A stretch of 64,000 nucleotides of DNA from Streptomyces cirratus (GTDB lineage: Bacteria > Actinomycetota > Actinomycetes > Streptomycetales > Streptomycetaceae), in NCBI RefSeq assembly GCF_014650775.1, contig NZ_BMVP01000004.1, positions 496,001-560,000 on the forward strand. The letters run 5' to 3'. Shown one piece after another: positions 32,988 to 41,388 of this stretch (its first letter is position 1; every line of letters starts with the position of its first letter). The notes under the pieces were generated by a model. It ran no database searches and was not told the origin of the DNA. It saw only the letters and a program-made list of their open reading frames with translations. A program made the translations under genes and the position numbers.

Positions 32988-34643
32988 TCAGCAGCGGCGA
33001 CGGTCCTGGACGAGGGCACCCTGCGCGGTGGCGACCGTACGGTCGTAGCAGACGGCCCCGGGCCCGGACCCGGACAGCCTGTAGCGCACGGTCGTGGTGC
33101 CCACGGCGTGCCGCTGGTCGCGCGGGACGCCGGCGGTGTAACTCGCGTCTCCCGCGTACGTGTCCTCCATCCGCGACCACCCGGCCTGGCGGCCGCCGCG
33201 CAGGGTGGAGGTGTCCGCCCGGTCGCCGAGGGACAGGACGGTGCGCAGCCGGTCCCCCGTGCCCAGGGTGGTCTCGCCGTCCATCGTGTAGCTGCGCCGG
33301 GTCGTCGTGGCGGACCCGGCGTGGGACACGGTCTCCTCGTCGGTCCACCGCGCGGACAGCGCGTCGAGGTTCTCGCCCTCGGTCCAGCGGTGCACGGACG
33401 TGTTGTGCACCGCCCGGGTGACCGTGGTCGTGACCCGGCCGTGGGAGGTGTCGAGGTGTCCGGCGACGGTCAGGGAGTGGCCGGCGTCGGTGTCGAGCCG
33501 GTGCTCGGTCCCGGGCGTCCAGTGGACGGAGTTGGCCGGATCGCTCTCTTCGTGCCGGGTGAGGGCGCCGGTGACCACCTCACGGCCCCGGTCCTGCCAC
33601 AGCAGCAGGTTCGCCGGGGTGCTCCAGCCGCTCTGCCCGGCCGGTACCCCGGACACGGACACCTCGATGCGGTGCGGGCGGCCGTCGTTGAGGAGCGCGG
33701 CGTACGGCGTGAGGTCGTAGCGCAGGGGCTGGACGTCGAAGGCGCGGGGGCCGGGGGTGACGTACCAGAGGAACGGGTTGGACCAGCCGCCGGTCCAGAC
33801 GGTGGGGAACGGCGCCGCCAGGCCGGCGAGTCGGTCGTCGACGAGCACGCGGACCTCGCGGTAGGGGCCGTCCGCCGCCTTGCAGGAATACGGGGCGGCG
33901 TCGGGCGTGGTCAGGTACCAGAACTCCTCGCAGCCGCCGCCCGAGCCGGTGGCGTACACCTCGGCCAGGACGCGTTCGGTGTTGCGCGGGGTGGTCACGG
34001 ACGGTGTGGTGAGCGGGATGACGCGATCGGGGGTCGCGGCGGGCGGGGTACGGCCTTCGGCGGCGTAGAAGGTGAGGGTGACCTTGACGTCGATGACGCC
34101 GGTGTAGGTGTCGTCGACCACGTTGCCGATCAGCATCTCCACGGGCTGCGGGCGGCTGAGGGTGTCCCGGTAGTGGGTGACGTCCTTCTCCACCGACCAG
34201 GTGATGCCCTCGGGCGAGGGTTCGGGCGTGGAGGTGCGCAGGATCTCGACGCCACCGACGGCGAGGTGGCCGAGGCGGTCGTACTGGCGGCCCTTGACCT
34301 TGCCGTCGAGGCGGAGCACCACCTTGGCCCAGCCTCCCCGGCCGCAGTCGGCGGGAGGCGCGTAGCTGCCCCGGTACGGGGTGAAGTCACGGAACTGGGC
34401 TTCGGCCAGGGTCACTTGGCAGGAGCGGGTAGCGGGCCGGGCCACGGGTGGGGCGGCGGTGAGCGGGTCGTGCCAGTCGGTGCCGAACTCGGCGGGCGGG
34501 TCCGCCCCCGGCCGGCCGTCGCCGGGGGCCGTCGCGGTGGTGGCGGTGCCGGCCGTGGACGCGCTCGCGGGTCCCGCGGCGGCCAGGGTGCCCGCGGCGA
34601 GCACGAGCGCGCCCAGCAGGCCCATGATCCTGTGTCGTCTCAT
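32988..34643 (-). CDS. Secreted peptide-N-glycosidase A-like amidase (PNGase A)
   Basis: About 551 aa from ATG 34643, where a signal peptide begins (MRRHRIMGLLGALVLAAGTLAAAGPASA). The mature protein matches the PNGase A (PF12222) family: FRDFTPYRGSYAPPADC, WAKVVLRLDGKVKGRQYDRLGHLAVGGVEILRTSTPEP, GITWSVEKDVTHY, FLWYVTPGPRAFDVQPLRYDL and a second, C-terminal jelly-roll domain ending CYDRTVA. These enzymes release whole N-glycans from glycopeptides. The frame opens 5' to 34937, but that extension has a different, shadow-like composition. It converges on the LysM gene, 4 bp past its terminator. Confidence 0.88.
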   Translation of the reverse strand: MRRHRIMGLLGALVLAAGTLAAAGPASASTAGTATTATAPGDGRPGADPPAEFGTDWHDPLTAAPPVARPATRSCQVTLAEAQFRDFTPYRGSYAPPADCGRGGWAKVVLRLDGKVKGRQYDRLGHLAVGGVEILRTSTPEPSPEGITWSVEKDVTHYRDTLSRPQPVEMLIGNVVDDTYTGVIDVKVTLTFYAAEGRTPPAATPDRVIPLTTPSVTTPRNTERVLAEVYATGSGGGCEEFWYLTTPDAAPYSCKAADGPYREVRVLVDDRLAGLAAPFPTVWTGGWSNPFLWYVTPGPRAFDVQPLRYDLTPYAALLNDGRPHRIEVSVSGVPAGQSGWSTPANLLLWQDRGREVVTGALTRHEESDPANSVHWTPGTEHRLDTDAGHSLTVAGHLDTSHGRVTTTVTRAVHNTSVHRWTEGENLDALSARWTDEETVSHAGSATTTRRSYTMDGETTLGTGDRLRTVLSLGDRADTSTLRGGRQAGWSRMEDTYAGDASYTAGVPRDQRHAVGTTTVRYRLSGSGPGAVCYDRTVATAQGALVQDRRRC

Positions 34644-34746
34644 GGGCCCGCAGTGAAACCCGGCCGGGCCCGGGGACGCCAGGGCGTGCGGTGCGGCACT
34701 GGCCGGATGTCGTCCCCGGTCGACGGCCCCTGGGTGCCCGCCGGTG

Positions 34747-35240
34747 TCAGGCGGCGGGCGAACCGGCCGGGAGGACCGCCACCCCGTCGTCGTCGGCGTA
34801 GACGGTGTCCCCGCGGCGGAATGTGACCTCGCCGATGGTGACGGGTTCGTCAACGGTCCCCGCGCCGGTCTTGCCGCTCTTGCGCGGGATCGTACCCAGC
34901 GCCTTGATGCCCGGATCGAGGCGGCCGAGGGCGTCACCGTCCCGGACCGAGCCGTTGATGATCAGTCGGCCCAGCCGTTGCGCTGCGCGGCGTCGGCGAT
35001 GAGGTCGCCCACGAGCGCGGTACGCGGGGAGCAGCCGCCGTCGACCACCAGCACGGCCCCTTCACCCGGCGTGTTGACGAGTTCCTTCAACAGGGCGTTG
35101 TCCTCGTGGCAGGACAGGGTGCGCACCTGCCCCGCGAACACCGCGCGGCCGCCGGTCCGGCGGAAGGGGGTGGTGCAGAGTCCGAGGGCCTCCCCGTACT
35201 GGTCGTACAGGTCGGCGGTGGGTATCGGCTTGACCGTCAT
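34747..35240 (-). pseudogene. RraA family protein, single-base frameshift
   Basis: The first 92 codons read MTVKPIPTADLYDQYGEA ... [17 protein letters not shown] then TGA. Skipping to the next frame at about 34964 restores the family sequence: [34 protein letters not shown] ... [23 protein letters not shown], ending at 34747. The usual text is NGWxGxIINGxVRD, so one base of the Gly codon is missing. RraA proteins are trimeric regulators of RNase E or 4-hydroxy-4-methyl-2-oxoglutarate aldolases. Unless the lost base is a sequencing error, the gene is broken. Confidence 0.8.
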
Positions 35241-35304
35241 CTCGCTCCGGCTCCTTCGCTCTCCACGCCGCGCAGGGGCCGGCGTAGGCCGGGGCGGGGC
35301 GCGG

Positions 35305-35571
35305 TCAGCGGCGGGAGTTGCCGAACAGGAGGCGGTAGCCGATCAGCAGGACGAGCGAGCCGGCGATGGCGGAGCCCCAGGTGGCGGCGTCGAAGAACTG
35401 GTTCGTGATCGGCCGGTCGAGGAACTTCGCGGAGAGCCATCCGCCGATGAAGGCTCCGGCGATGCCGATGAGGGTGGTCCCGATGAACCCGCCCGGGTCC
35501 CGGCCGGGCAGCAGCAGCTTGGCTATGCCGCCGGCCAGCAGCCCCAGGATGATCCAGCCGATGATGCCCAT
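35305..35571 (-). CDS. GlsB/YeaQ/YmgE family small membrane protein
   Basis: 88 aa with three glycine-rich TM helices: MGIIGWIILGLLAGGIAKLLLPG, GFIGTTLIGIAGAFIGGWL and SAIAGSLVLLIGYRLLFG. This is the transglycosylase-associated / GlsB stress-response family, inner-membrane proteins of unclear mechanism. It ends NSRR. It is separated from the rraA remnant by 64 bp and has its own short leader. Confidence 0.9.
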   Translation of the reverse strand: MGIIGWIILGLLAGGIAKLLLPGRDPGGFIGTTLIGIAGAFIGGWLSAKFLDRPITNQFFDAATWGSAIAGSLVLLIGYRLLFGNSRR

Positions 35572-35711
35572 GCCCGCTCACTCCGCTTCGTTTCGTGCAC
35601 GCTCACGCGCGCGTTCAGGGAGGAGGACGCGGGCCGGGCGGCATCGGTTCTCCGGGGGAGGCCGGCGGTGTCGACATGGCCGGCCGGTGAGCGCCCGGCC
35701 GGCCGTGCGGG

Positions 35712-36650
35712 TCAGGCCGCGACCCGGCCGGCCGGTGCGATGGCGGCGGCAGCGGGAGCCGGGTCCGCGACCCGGTCGGCCGGTGCGACGGTGGGAGCGG
35801 ACGCGGCAGCGGGAGCCGGGTCCGCGACCCGGTCGCCGGAGCTCGTCCGGGTCAGCAGCAGCACCCCGCGCGCGGCGGCGAGGGCCCCCGCGGTGGCGAG
35901 CAGGATGCCGAGCGCGCCGCCCTGGAGCCGTTCACCGAGCAGGACCATGCCGATGGCGGCGGCCGCGAGGGGGTTGGAGAGGTTCACCACGGCGAGCGGG
36001 GCACCGAGCCCGCCCCGGTAGGCCCGCTGCGACAGCAGCATGCCACCGACGGCGAAGACGACGACGAGCAGCGCCACCGTGACCACCCGCGCGCTCAGCA
36101 GGGCCCCTCCCCGGCCGCCCGCCACCGCCACGGTCTGCGTCAGTGCGGAGGCGGCGGCGGAGGCCAGCCCGGACGCCGTGGCGTGCCGCAGCCCGGAGCG
36201 GACGTCGCCCCGGGTCAGGACGGTGATCACGGCGGCCGTCGCGCCGGCCACGGCGAGGGCCTCGGCCAGGGTGAGGGTGTCGTCGGGGGCGGGTCCGGAC
36301 GCCGGCAGGAGCAGCAGCCCGAGCCCGGCGACGGTGGCCAGGGTGCCCCGCCACTCGGTGGCCGCCACCCGGCGGCCGGCCCCGCGCGCGCCGAGGGGGA
36401 CGGCCGCGACGAGGGTGAGGGCGCCCAGGGGCTGGACCAGGGTGAGCGGCCCGTACCGCAGGGCGGCCGCGTGCAGCAGCGCCGCGGCGGCGTTCAGTCC
36501 GGCCGACCACCACCAGGCGCTGTTGCCGAGCAGTGCGGCGGCACTGCGGGCGACGGCGCGGCGGGCGAGGCGTTCCTGGGCGACGGCGGCCGCCGCGTAG
36601 GCCACGGCGGAGGCGAGGCAGAGCGCGACTGCGAGGGCGGTGGCGTTCAT
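35712..36650 (-). CDS. DMT-superfamily transporter (EamA-like)
   Basis: 312 aa with ~9-10 TM helices. Typical features are the early QERLARRAVAR loop, YGPLTLVQPLGALTLVAAVPLGA and the C-terminal NLSNPLAAAAIGMVLLGERLQGGALGILLATAGALAAARGV. The ATG overlaps the stop of the PAP2 gene by 4 bp. The cytoplasmic tail holds a duplicated DRVADPAPAAA segment made by a 31-bp direct repeat (35748-35778 and 35805-35835). With the PAP2 gene it forms a leftward operon probably controlled by the divergent TetR protein; the substrate is unknown. Confidence 0.85.
   Translation of the reverse strand: MNATALAVALCLASAVAYAAAAVAQERLARRAVARSAAALLGNSAWWWSAGLNAAAALLHAAALRYGPLTLVQPLGALTLVAAVPLGARGAGRRVAATEWRGTLATVAGLGLLLLPASGPAPDDTLTLAEALAVAGATAAVITVLTRGDVRSGLRHATASGLASAAASALTQTVAVAGGRGGALLSARVVTVALLVVVFAVGGMLLSQRAYRGGLGAPLAVVNLSNPLAAAAIGMVLLGERLQGGALGILLATAGALAAARGVLLLTRTSSGDRVADPAPAAASAPTVAPADRVADPAPAAAAIAPAGRVAA
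35748..35835 (-). repeat. 31-bp direct repeat in the tail of the DMT transporter gene
   Basis: The same ~31 bases occur at 35748-35778 and 35805-35835, 57 bp apart, so the frame is kept. Each copy encodes part of DRVADPAPAA. The tail is outside the membrane domain and tolerates length change. Confidence 0.7.
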
Positions 36651-37591
36651 CGCCGGCTCCCGGCGCCCGCGACGGCGGACTCGGCCCGGTCCCGGCGCGG
36701 TCCGGGCAGGCCGGCCCCGGAGGTGGTCACGGCGTCGGGAAAAGCGGCCTCGCCGGACCCCGCCCCGGGCGGCGCGGACTGCGAGGCCGCCGCGCCCTGG
36801 AGCACCGTGACCGGAGTCACCCCGGGCGAGGACGCGGCGACGACGCGGGAGCCGCCCGCGACCGGCCGCGGGACCAGCAGCAGCGCGGCACCGAGCAGGA
36901 CGGCGGCGACGAGCGCGTCGAGCCAGTAGTGGTTGGCCGTCCCGACCACCACGAGCAGCGTCACCAGCGGGTGCAGCAGCCACAGGGACCGCCATCGGGA
37001 GCGGGTGGCCGCGATCATGCCGAGAGCCAGCATCAACGCCCACCCGAAGTGCAGGGAGGGCATCGCGGCGAACTGGTTGGCCAGGGTGTCGGTGGCGGGG
37101 GCGGCTCGGTAGACGGTGGGTCCGTAGACCTGTCCGGTGTCCACCAGCCCGGCCGCGCGGAGCATCCGCGGCGGTGCCAGCGGGAACGCCAGGTGGAGGG
37201 CGAGGGCGGCTCCGGTGAGGACGGCGAGCACCCGGCGGGTCCACAGGTAGTGGCCGGGGCGGCGGACGTAGAGCCAGACGAGGAAGAGGGCGGTCGCGGG
37301 GAAGTGCACGCCCGCGTAGTAGGTGTTCGCCGTCTGTATGAGGGTGTCCCCGTGCAGCAGCAGCCGCTGCACCGCGCCCTCGCCGGGCAGGTGCAGCGTG
37401 CGTTCGGCGTCCCAGATGCGCGCGGCGTTGCGGAAGGCCTCCTCGGTGCGCCCGGTCGAGAGCATCCGGCCCGCCTTGTAGACGGTGAAGAGTCCCGCGA
37501 CGAGCAGCAGCTCGCGCAGGAGCCGGCGCCGCTCCCGCCCGCGTCCGGATGGACCGGTGGGGGGCTCCGCGGGGGTGGTCTCGGTGGTCAT
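36647..37591 (-). CDS. PAP2-family membrane phosphatase
   Basis: 314 aa with six TM helices. The PAP2/IPC-synthase-like signature is spread as FPLAPPRML (variant of KxxxxxxRP region), AAMPSLHFGWAL (PSxH with catalytic His) and GTANHYWLDALVAAVLLG (second His). It should dephosphorylate a lipid phosphate such as phosphatidic acid or undecaprenyl-PP on the outer face. A long Pro/Ala/Gly tail (last ~65 residues) is outside the domain. It is first in the operon with the DMT transporter, and its ATG faces the operator array. Confidence 0.87.
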   Translation of the reverse strand: MTTETTPAEPPTGPSGRGRERRRLLRELLLVAGLFTVYKAGRMLSTGRTEEAFRNAARIWDAERTLHLPGEGAVQRLLLHGDTLIQTANTYYAGVHFPATALFLVWLYVRRPGHYLWTRRVLAVLTGAALALHLAFPLAPPRMLRAAGLVDTGQVYGPTVYRAAPATDTLANQFAAMPSLHFGWALMLALGMIAATRSRWRSLWLLHPLVTLLVVVGTANHYWLDALVAAVLLGAALLLVPRPVAGGSRVVAASSPGVTPVTVLQGAAASQSAPPGAGSGEAAFPDAVTTSGAGLPGPRRDRAESAVAGAGSRR

Positions 37592-37654
37592 CCCACGGTC
37601 TCGCTTCCTCTACTCGGCGGGCGGCCGGGCGGAGGTCGTCCGGTCGGGCCGTCA

Positions 37655-37730
37655 CACATCGACACGCCAGTGTATCGATACATTGGCGTATCGATACGCC
37701 GGTGTACCGATACGCTTGCGTAGCCGTACA
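37655..37730. promoter_or_regulatory. Five-unit operator array with exact 16-bp spacing between the PAP2 and TetR genes
   Basis: Twelve-base palindromic units begin at 37655, 37671, 37687, 37703 and 37719, exactly 16 bp apart. The two central ones are perfect (TGTATCGATACA and CGTATCGATACG); the next, TGTACCGATACG, has one change; the outer ones CACATCGACACG and CGTAGCCGTACA are degenerate. Four-base spacers (ccag, ttgg, ccgg, cttg) separate them. The array fills the divergent promoter region and is most likely bound by the adjacent TetR protein. A 16-bp step is about one and a half helical turns, so neighbouring dimers would sit on opposite faces. Confidence 0.75.
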
Positions 37731-37769
37731 CTCGACCTACGGACCACGCCGCCGAGGAGGGCCGCACCC

Positions 37770-38381
37770 ATGACGCAGACAGCGCCGGCCTCCGCGCGCC
37801 GCTCCAAGATCAGTCCGGAGCGGGTGCAGGAGTTCTACGAAGCCGTCCTGGAGCAGCTGCGCGAGAACGGCTACGAGGCCCTGACCATGGAGGGCGTCGC
37901 CGCCCGGGCCTGTTGCGGCAAGTCCACGCTCTACCGGCAGTGGAAGACCAAGCCGCAGCTGGTGGCCGCCGCCCTGCGGGCGAACCGGCAGGGCACCCTG
38001 GCCGCCGTCGACACCGGCACCCTCGCGGGGGACCTGCGCGAGGCGGCCCGGATCGCGGCGGGCACCTCGGGGCGTGACACCCGGCTCACCCAGGCCCTCG
38101 GGCACGCGGTGCTGAGCGACGAGGAGCTCCAGGCGGCGCTGCGCGAGGCGCTGGTCGAACCGGAGCTGGCCGCGTTCGACGCGATGGTGGCGCGGGCGGT
38201 GGCACGCGGCGAGATCACCGCGGACCACCCCGCGGTGGAGTTCCTGCCCGCGCAGCTGATGGGCGTCATGCGGATCAGGCCGGTGCTGGAGGGCCGCTAC
38301 GCCGACGCCGACTACCTGGTGCGCTTCGTGGACGCGGCCCTGCTCCCCTCGCTCGGCATCACTGCGGGCACCACCCCCTAG
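37770..38381 (+). CDS. TetR-family transcriptional regulator
   Basis: 203 aa. N-terminal helix-turn-helix: ERVQEFYEAVLEQLRENGYEALTMEGVAARACCGKSTLYRQWKTKPQLVAAAL (residues ~14-66). The rest is the ligand/dimer domain ending VDAALLPSLGI. GAGGAGGG precedes the ATG; the frame is open upstream but that part is leader. The gene lies 40 bp from a five-unit operator array that it probably binds, repressing itself and the divergent PAP2-DMT operon. The ligand is unknown; membrane-active compounds fit the target genes. Confidence 0.9.
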   Translation: MTQTAPASARRSKISPERVQEFYEAVLEQLRENGYEALTMEGVAARACCGKSTLYRQWKTKPQLVAAALRANRQGTLAAVDTGTLAGDLREAARIAAGTSGRDTRLTQALGHAVLSDEELQAALREALVEPELAAFDAMVARAVARGEITADHPAVEFLPAQLMGVMRIRPVLEGRYADADYLVRFVDAALLPSLGITAGTTP

Positions 38382-38465
38382 ACCGGTGGGCCACCGTCCC
38401 CGATGACCGGACGGAGACCTGCCCGCGCTGCCTCGTGGGGACGGCGGCAGCGCGCCACCCGGACC

Positions 38466-38502
38466 GGGCGGCGGTCACTCGCCCGGCGAGTGGCCGCCGC
38501 CC
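38466..38502. terminator. Bidirectional terminator between TetR and TerD genes
   Basis: GGGCGGCGGTCACTCGCC (38466-38483) pairs with GGCGAGTGGCCGCCGCCC (38485-38502): 18 positions with a single G-T wobble. The stem sits 84 bp after the TetR stop and 24 bp past the stop of the convergent terD-like gene. Confidence 0.65.
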
Positions 38503-38526
38503 GATCTGTGCGGAGCGGCACCCGCC

Positions 38527-39069
38527 TCACGGCCGGGGCGCCGCCATCAGCCGCGCGTACTGCTCGGGATCCGCGTCGAAGCCGCGCGGGCGCGCGTCCA
38601 GCGACCAGCCGCCCGAGGAGTCCCGCAGGAATTCCGCGACGGTCACGGCGCTGAACCCCCCGACGTCCGCGAAGTCGGACCGGGCCAGGTCGGTGTAGCC
38701 CTCGCGGATGCGCAGTCCGGTACCGGCCACGGTGGCAAAGGTCTTCGTACGGGCGCCTTCGGGCCCGGGGTCCTGGATGACCACGCCCACGACCACCCGG
38801 CCGAGCCCGGGGGCCAGCCGGTTCAGTTCGAGGGTCATCACCTCGTCGAAGCCGAGCCCCTGACCGGTGTCGCTGTCCCGGTTGAGGGTGATCGTGCCGT
38901 CGGGTGCGCGGCTGCCGAAGTGCACGAGGTAGACGGGATCCCCGTAGAGGGCCGCCGAGTCGTACACGGCGGCCAGTATGTCCAGGTCGTGCGCGGGCGT
39001 CCCGGCCGGGCTGGGGTCCCAGCGCAGGGCGATCTCCACCTTGGCCAGGCCCTTGCGTACTCCGCTCAT
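38527..39069 (-). CDS. TerD-family protein
   Basis: 180 aa. TerD proteins are calcium-binding beta-sandwich proteins linked to tellurite resistance, stress and development; actinomycetes have many. Motifs: VEIALRWDPSP, HDLDILAAVYD, DPVYLVHFGS, the calcium loop RDSDTGQGLGFDEVMTLEL and VVVGVVIQDP. The usual second loop (NQTSP-GAV...) is replaced by RAPDGTITL, and the C-terminus carries DSSGGWSLDARPRGFDADPEQYA in place of the standard WEF motif. It stands alone. Confidence 0.9.
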   Translation of the reverse strand: MSGVRKGLAKVEIALRWDPSPAGTPAHDLDILAAVYDSAALYGDPVYLVHFGSRAPDGTITLNRDSDTGQGLGFDEVMTLELNRLAPGLGRVVVGVVIQDPGPEGARTKTFATVAGTGLRIREGYTDLARSDFADVGGFSAVTVAEFLRDSSGGWSLDARPRGFDADPEQYARLMAAPRP

Positions 39070-39491
39070 CGAACTCCCCCTCCGCTCAACGGATATGGCC
39101 CGGCCATGCTGTCACGTGCCGGTGATCAAGGCAGAGCGAACGGCGTTACGGCCGAAACCGCGGCCGGCTCCCCCCATGCCCGATACGGGGTATTCATGCC
39201 GAACACATGCGAAGCGTTGCCCAATGACCGTAATGCCCATCCCGCTTCGCCCGCCGGGGAGTTGCAGGGCCGCAGGATCTGCGGCCGAGCCGGATCGTTA
39301 TCCTCAAATTTCCCTCAGATGTAGTGACGCTGCGGCCGTCAGCTTCCTAGCTTCCTCATACACGCGCCTTCCCGGACCGTGTGGTTCCGCACGTGCACCG
39401 CACTGCGTACCGACCCCGTACCCGTGCCGTACCCGGCACCCGGTGCGTCCCCCGCTTCCGCGTGATCCGCGATCCCAGGAAAGAGTGCAGC
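39070..39491. other. Divergent intergenic region between TerD and the solute-binding protein gene
   Basis: About 420 bp without a credible gene. It contains a perfect 8-bp stem GGCCGCAG-gat-CTGCGGCC (39268-39286), an AT-richer patch (gttatcctcaaatttccctcag, 39297-39320) where the promoter of the rightward gene may lie, and a run of gtacc/gcacc near-repeats at 39390-39450. AGGAAAG just before 39492 is the ribosome site. I see nothing else of note. Confidence 0.4.
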
Positions 39492-40304
39492 ATGAAGGTT
39501 CCCAAGGCCGGTGCGGTCGTCGCAGTGATCGCCCTCGCCGCCACCGCCACGGGGTGTGCCGGTGACAGCGCCAAGGAGCCGCTCGCGATCGGCATCAAGT
39601 TCGACCAGCCCGGGATCGGGATGCGCGAGGCCAACGGCACGTACACCGGGTTCGACGTCGACGTGGCCACCTACATCGCCAAGGAGCTCGGCTACAAGCC
39701 GAACGAGATCGAGTTCAAGCAGGTCTACAGCTCCGACCGGGAACTGCTGATCCAGTACAACGAGGTCAAGTTCGTCGCCGCCAGCTACTCGATCAGCGAC
39801 AAGCGCAAGGAGAAGGTCGACTTCGCCGGCCCGTACTTCATCGCGCACCAGGACCTGCTCGTGCGCTCCACCGACACGTCGATCACCAAGGCCGAGGACC
39901 TCAACACCAAGCGGCTGTGCTCGGTGACCGGTTCCACCTCGGCCGAGAACGTCCGCAAGACCCTGGCCCCCAAGGCGAGCGTCCTGGAGCTCGGCAGCTA
40001 CTCGGACTGCCTGGTCGCCCTGCAGGACAACCAGGCCGACGCGATGACGACCGACAACTCCATCCTGGCCGGTTACGCGGCCCAGAAGGGCAACGAGGGC
40101 AAGTTCAGGCTGCTCGGGCTGAACCTGAGCAACGAGAACTACGGCATCGGCCTCAAGAAGGGCGACACCGACCTCCAGCGCAAGATCAACACCGCGCTGA
40201 CGAAGATGGTGTCGGACGGCTCCTGGGACGCGGCGGTCAAGAAGAACTTCGGCCCGGCCAACTACAAGTACGAGCCCGCGCCGCAGGTGACGTCGGGCAG
40301 CTGA
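39492..40304 (+). CDS. Polar amino acid (glutamate-type) ABC transporter substrate-binding lipoprotein
   Basis: 270 aa. Signal peptide with lipobox ATATGC (Cys ~22). The mature protein is a class-3 (PF00497) binding protein: LAIGIKFDQPGIGMREANGTYTGFDVDVATYIAKELG, AASYSISDKRKEKVDFAGPYFIAHQDLLV, and DCLVALQDNQADAMTTDNSILAGYA. This is the GluB-like group that binds glutamate, aspartate or glutamine. The permease and ATPase genes are not adjacent, so it is an orphan that must share a transporter elsewhere. A terminator follows the stop. Confidence 0.9.
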   Translation: MKVPKAGAVVAVIALAATATGCAGDSAKEPLAIGIKFDQPGIGMREANGTYTGFDVDVATYIAKELGYKPNEIEFKQVYSSDRELLIQYNEVKFVAASYSISDKRKEKVDFAGPYFIAHQDLLVRSTDTSITKAEDLNTKRLCSVTGSTSAENVRKTLAPKASVLELGSYSDCLVALQDNQADAMTTDNSILAGYAAQKGNEGKFRLLGLNLSNENYGIGLKKGDTDLQRKINTALTKMVSDGSWDAAVKKNFGPANYKYEPAPQVTSGS

Positions 40305-40309
40305 CGCAC

Positions 40310-40341
40310 GGTCCGGCCCCGGCCTCCACCAGGGCCGGACC
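40310..40341 (+). terminator. Terminator after the solute-binding protein gene
   Basis: GGTCCGGCCC (40310-40319) and GGGCCGGACC (40332-40341) form a perfect 10-bp stem with a 12-base loop, 5 bp after the stop. Confidence 0.75.
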
Positions 40342-40460
40342 CCCTCCCGACACATGGTTTTCATGTGTTCGATACATGACAATGTGAGCCTCGCTCTGCC
40401 ACCTGACACCCCGCCAACCGACCGGCGGGGACGGTGCGTGTGGAGAGGTACCCCCACGTC

Positions 40461-41273
40461 ATGAGATTCTCCCGCCTCGCCCCCTTGGCGGCCGGCGTCA
40501 CCGCCGCCACCCTGGCCCTCATACCGGCCACGGCCTCGGCCGGACAGCAGCGGACCACAACGGCTCCCCACGCCGTCGCAGCCGCCACCACCGCCGACTA
40601 CTACGCGGCGGCCCAGGGCAAGACCGGCGCAGCGCTCAAGAGCGCGTTGCACGGGATCATCAAGAACCAGTCCACGGTCACCTACGACGGCGTGTGGAAC
40701 GCCCTGAAAGTCACCGACCAGGACCCGGCCAACCCGAACAACGTCATCCTGGTCTACTCGGGCCGCTCCCAGGCCAAGAACACCAACGGCGGCAACCCCA
40801 ACGACTGGAACCGCGAGCACGTCTGGGCCAAGAGCCACGGCGACTTCGGAACCGCGACCGGCCCCGGCACCGACCTGCACCACCTGAGGCCGGAGGACGT
40901 CACCGTCAACAGCACCCGCGGCAACAAGGACTTCGACATGGGCGGCAGCCCGGTCGCCGAGGCCCCCGGCAGCTACACCGACTCCGACTCCTTCGAGCCG
41001 CGCGACGCGGTCAAGGGCGACGTGGCGCGGATGCTGCTCTACATGGCGGTCCGCTACGACGGTGGGGACGGCTTCCCCGACCTGGAACCGAACGACAAGG
41101 TCAACAACGGCACGGCGCCCGCGATCGGGCGGATCAGCGTGCTCAAGCAGTGGAACCAGATGGATCCGCCGGACGCCTTCGAGCAGCGCCGCAACCAGGT
41201 CATCTTCGACACCTACCAGCACAACCGGAACCCGTTCATCGATCACCCGGAGTGGGTCAACTCCATCTGGTGA
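40461..41273 (+). CDS. Secreted endonuclease I family nuclease
   Basis: 270 aa with a Sec signal (MRFSRLAPLAAGVTAATLALIPATASA). The mature enzyme matches the endonuclease I (PF04231, Vibrio Vvn/E. coli EndA-like) family: YYAAAQGKTGAALKSALHGIIKN, NDWNREHVWAKSHGDF with the catalytic His and metal ligands, and TDLHHLRPEDVTVNSTRGNKDFD. It should degrade extracellular DNA and RNA for nutrition or during development. The GTG at 40434 is a possible but poorer start; GGAGAGG lies before 40461. It is monocistronic. Confidence 0.92.
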   Translation: MRFSRLAPLAAGVTAATLALIPATASAGQQRTTTAPHAVAAATTADYYAAAQGKTGAALKSALHGIIKNQSTVTYDGVWNALKVTDQDPANPNNVILVYSGRSQAKNTNGGNPNDWNREHVWAKSHGDFGTATGPGTDLHHLRPEDVTVNSTRGNKDFDMGGSPVAEAPGSYTDSDSFEPRDAVKGDVARMLLYMAVRYDGGDGFPDLEPNDKVNNGTAPAIGRISVLKQWNQMDPPDAFEQRRNQVIFDTYQHNRNPFIDHPEWVNSIW

Positions 41274-41388
41274 CCTACGGCTCCCACCATGACGCCCTCC
41301 ACGGGATTGGTCTGCTCCGGAGCGGGTATTCGCAGGTCAGAGGCTGCGTTCCGCGCCCGGCGGCGGCAGCCCGTGGAGGTACGTCGTC

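Noticed and set aside
37655..37730. Possible CRISPR or iteron origin
   Set aside because: Units are 12-bp palindromes with four-base spacers, far too short for CRISPR, and the site is a divergent promoter next to a TetR gene with no rep gene.
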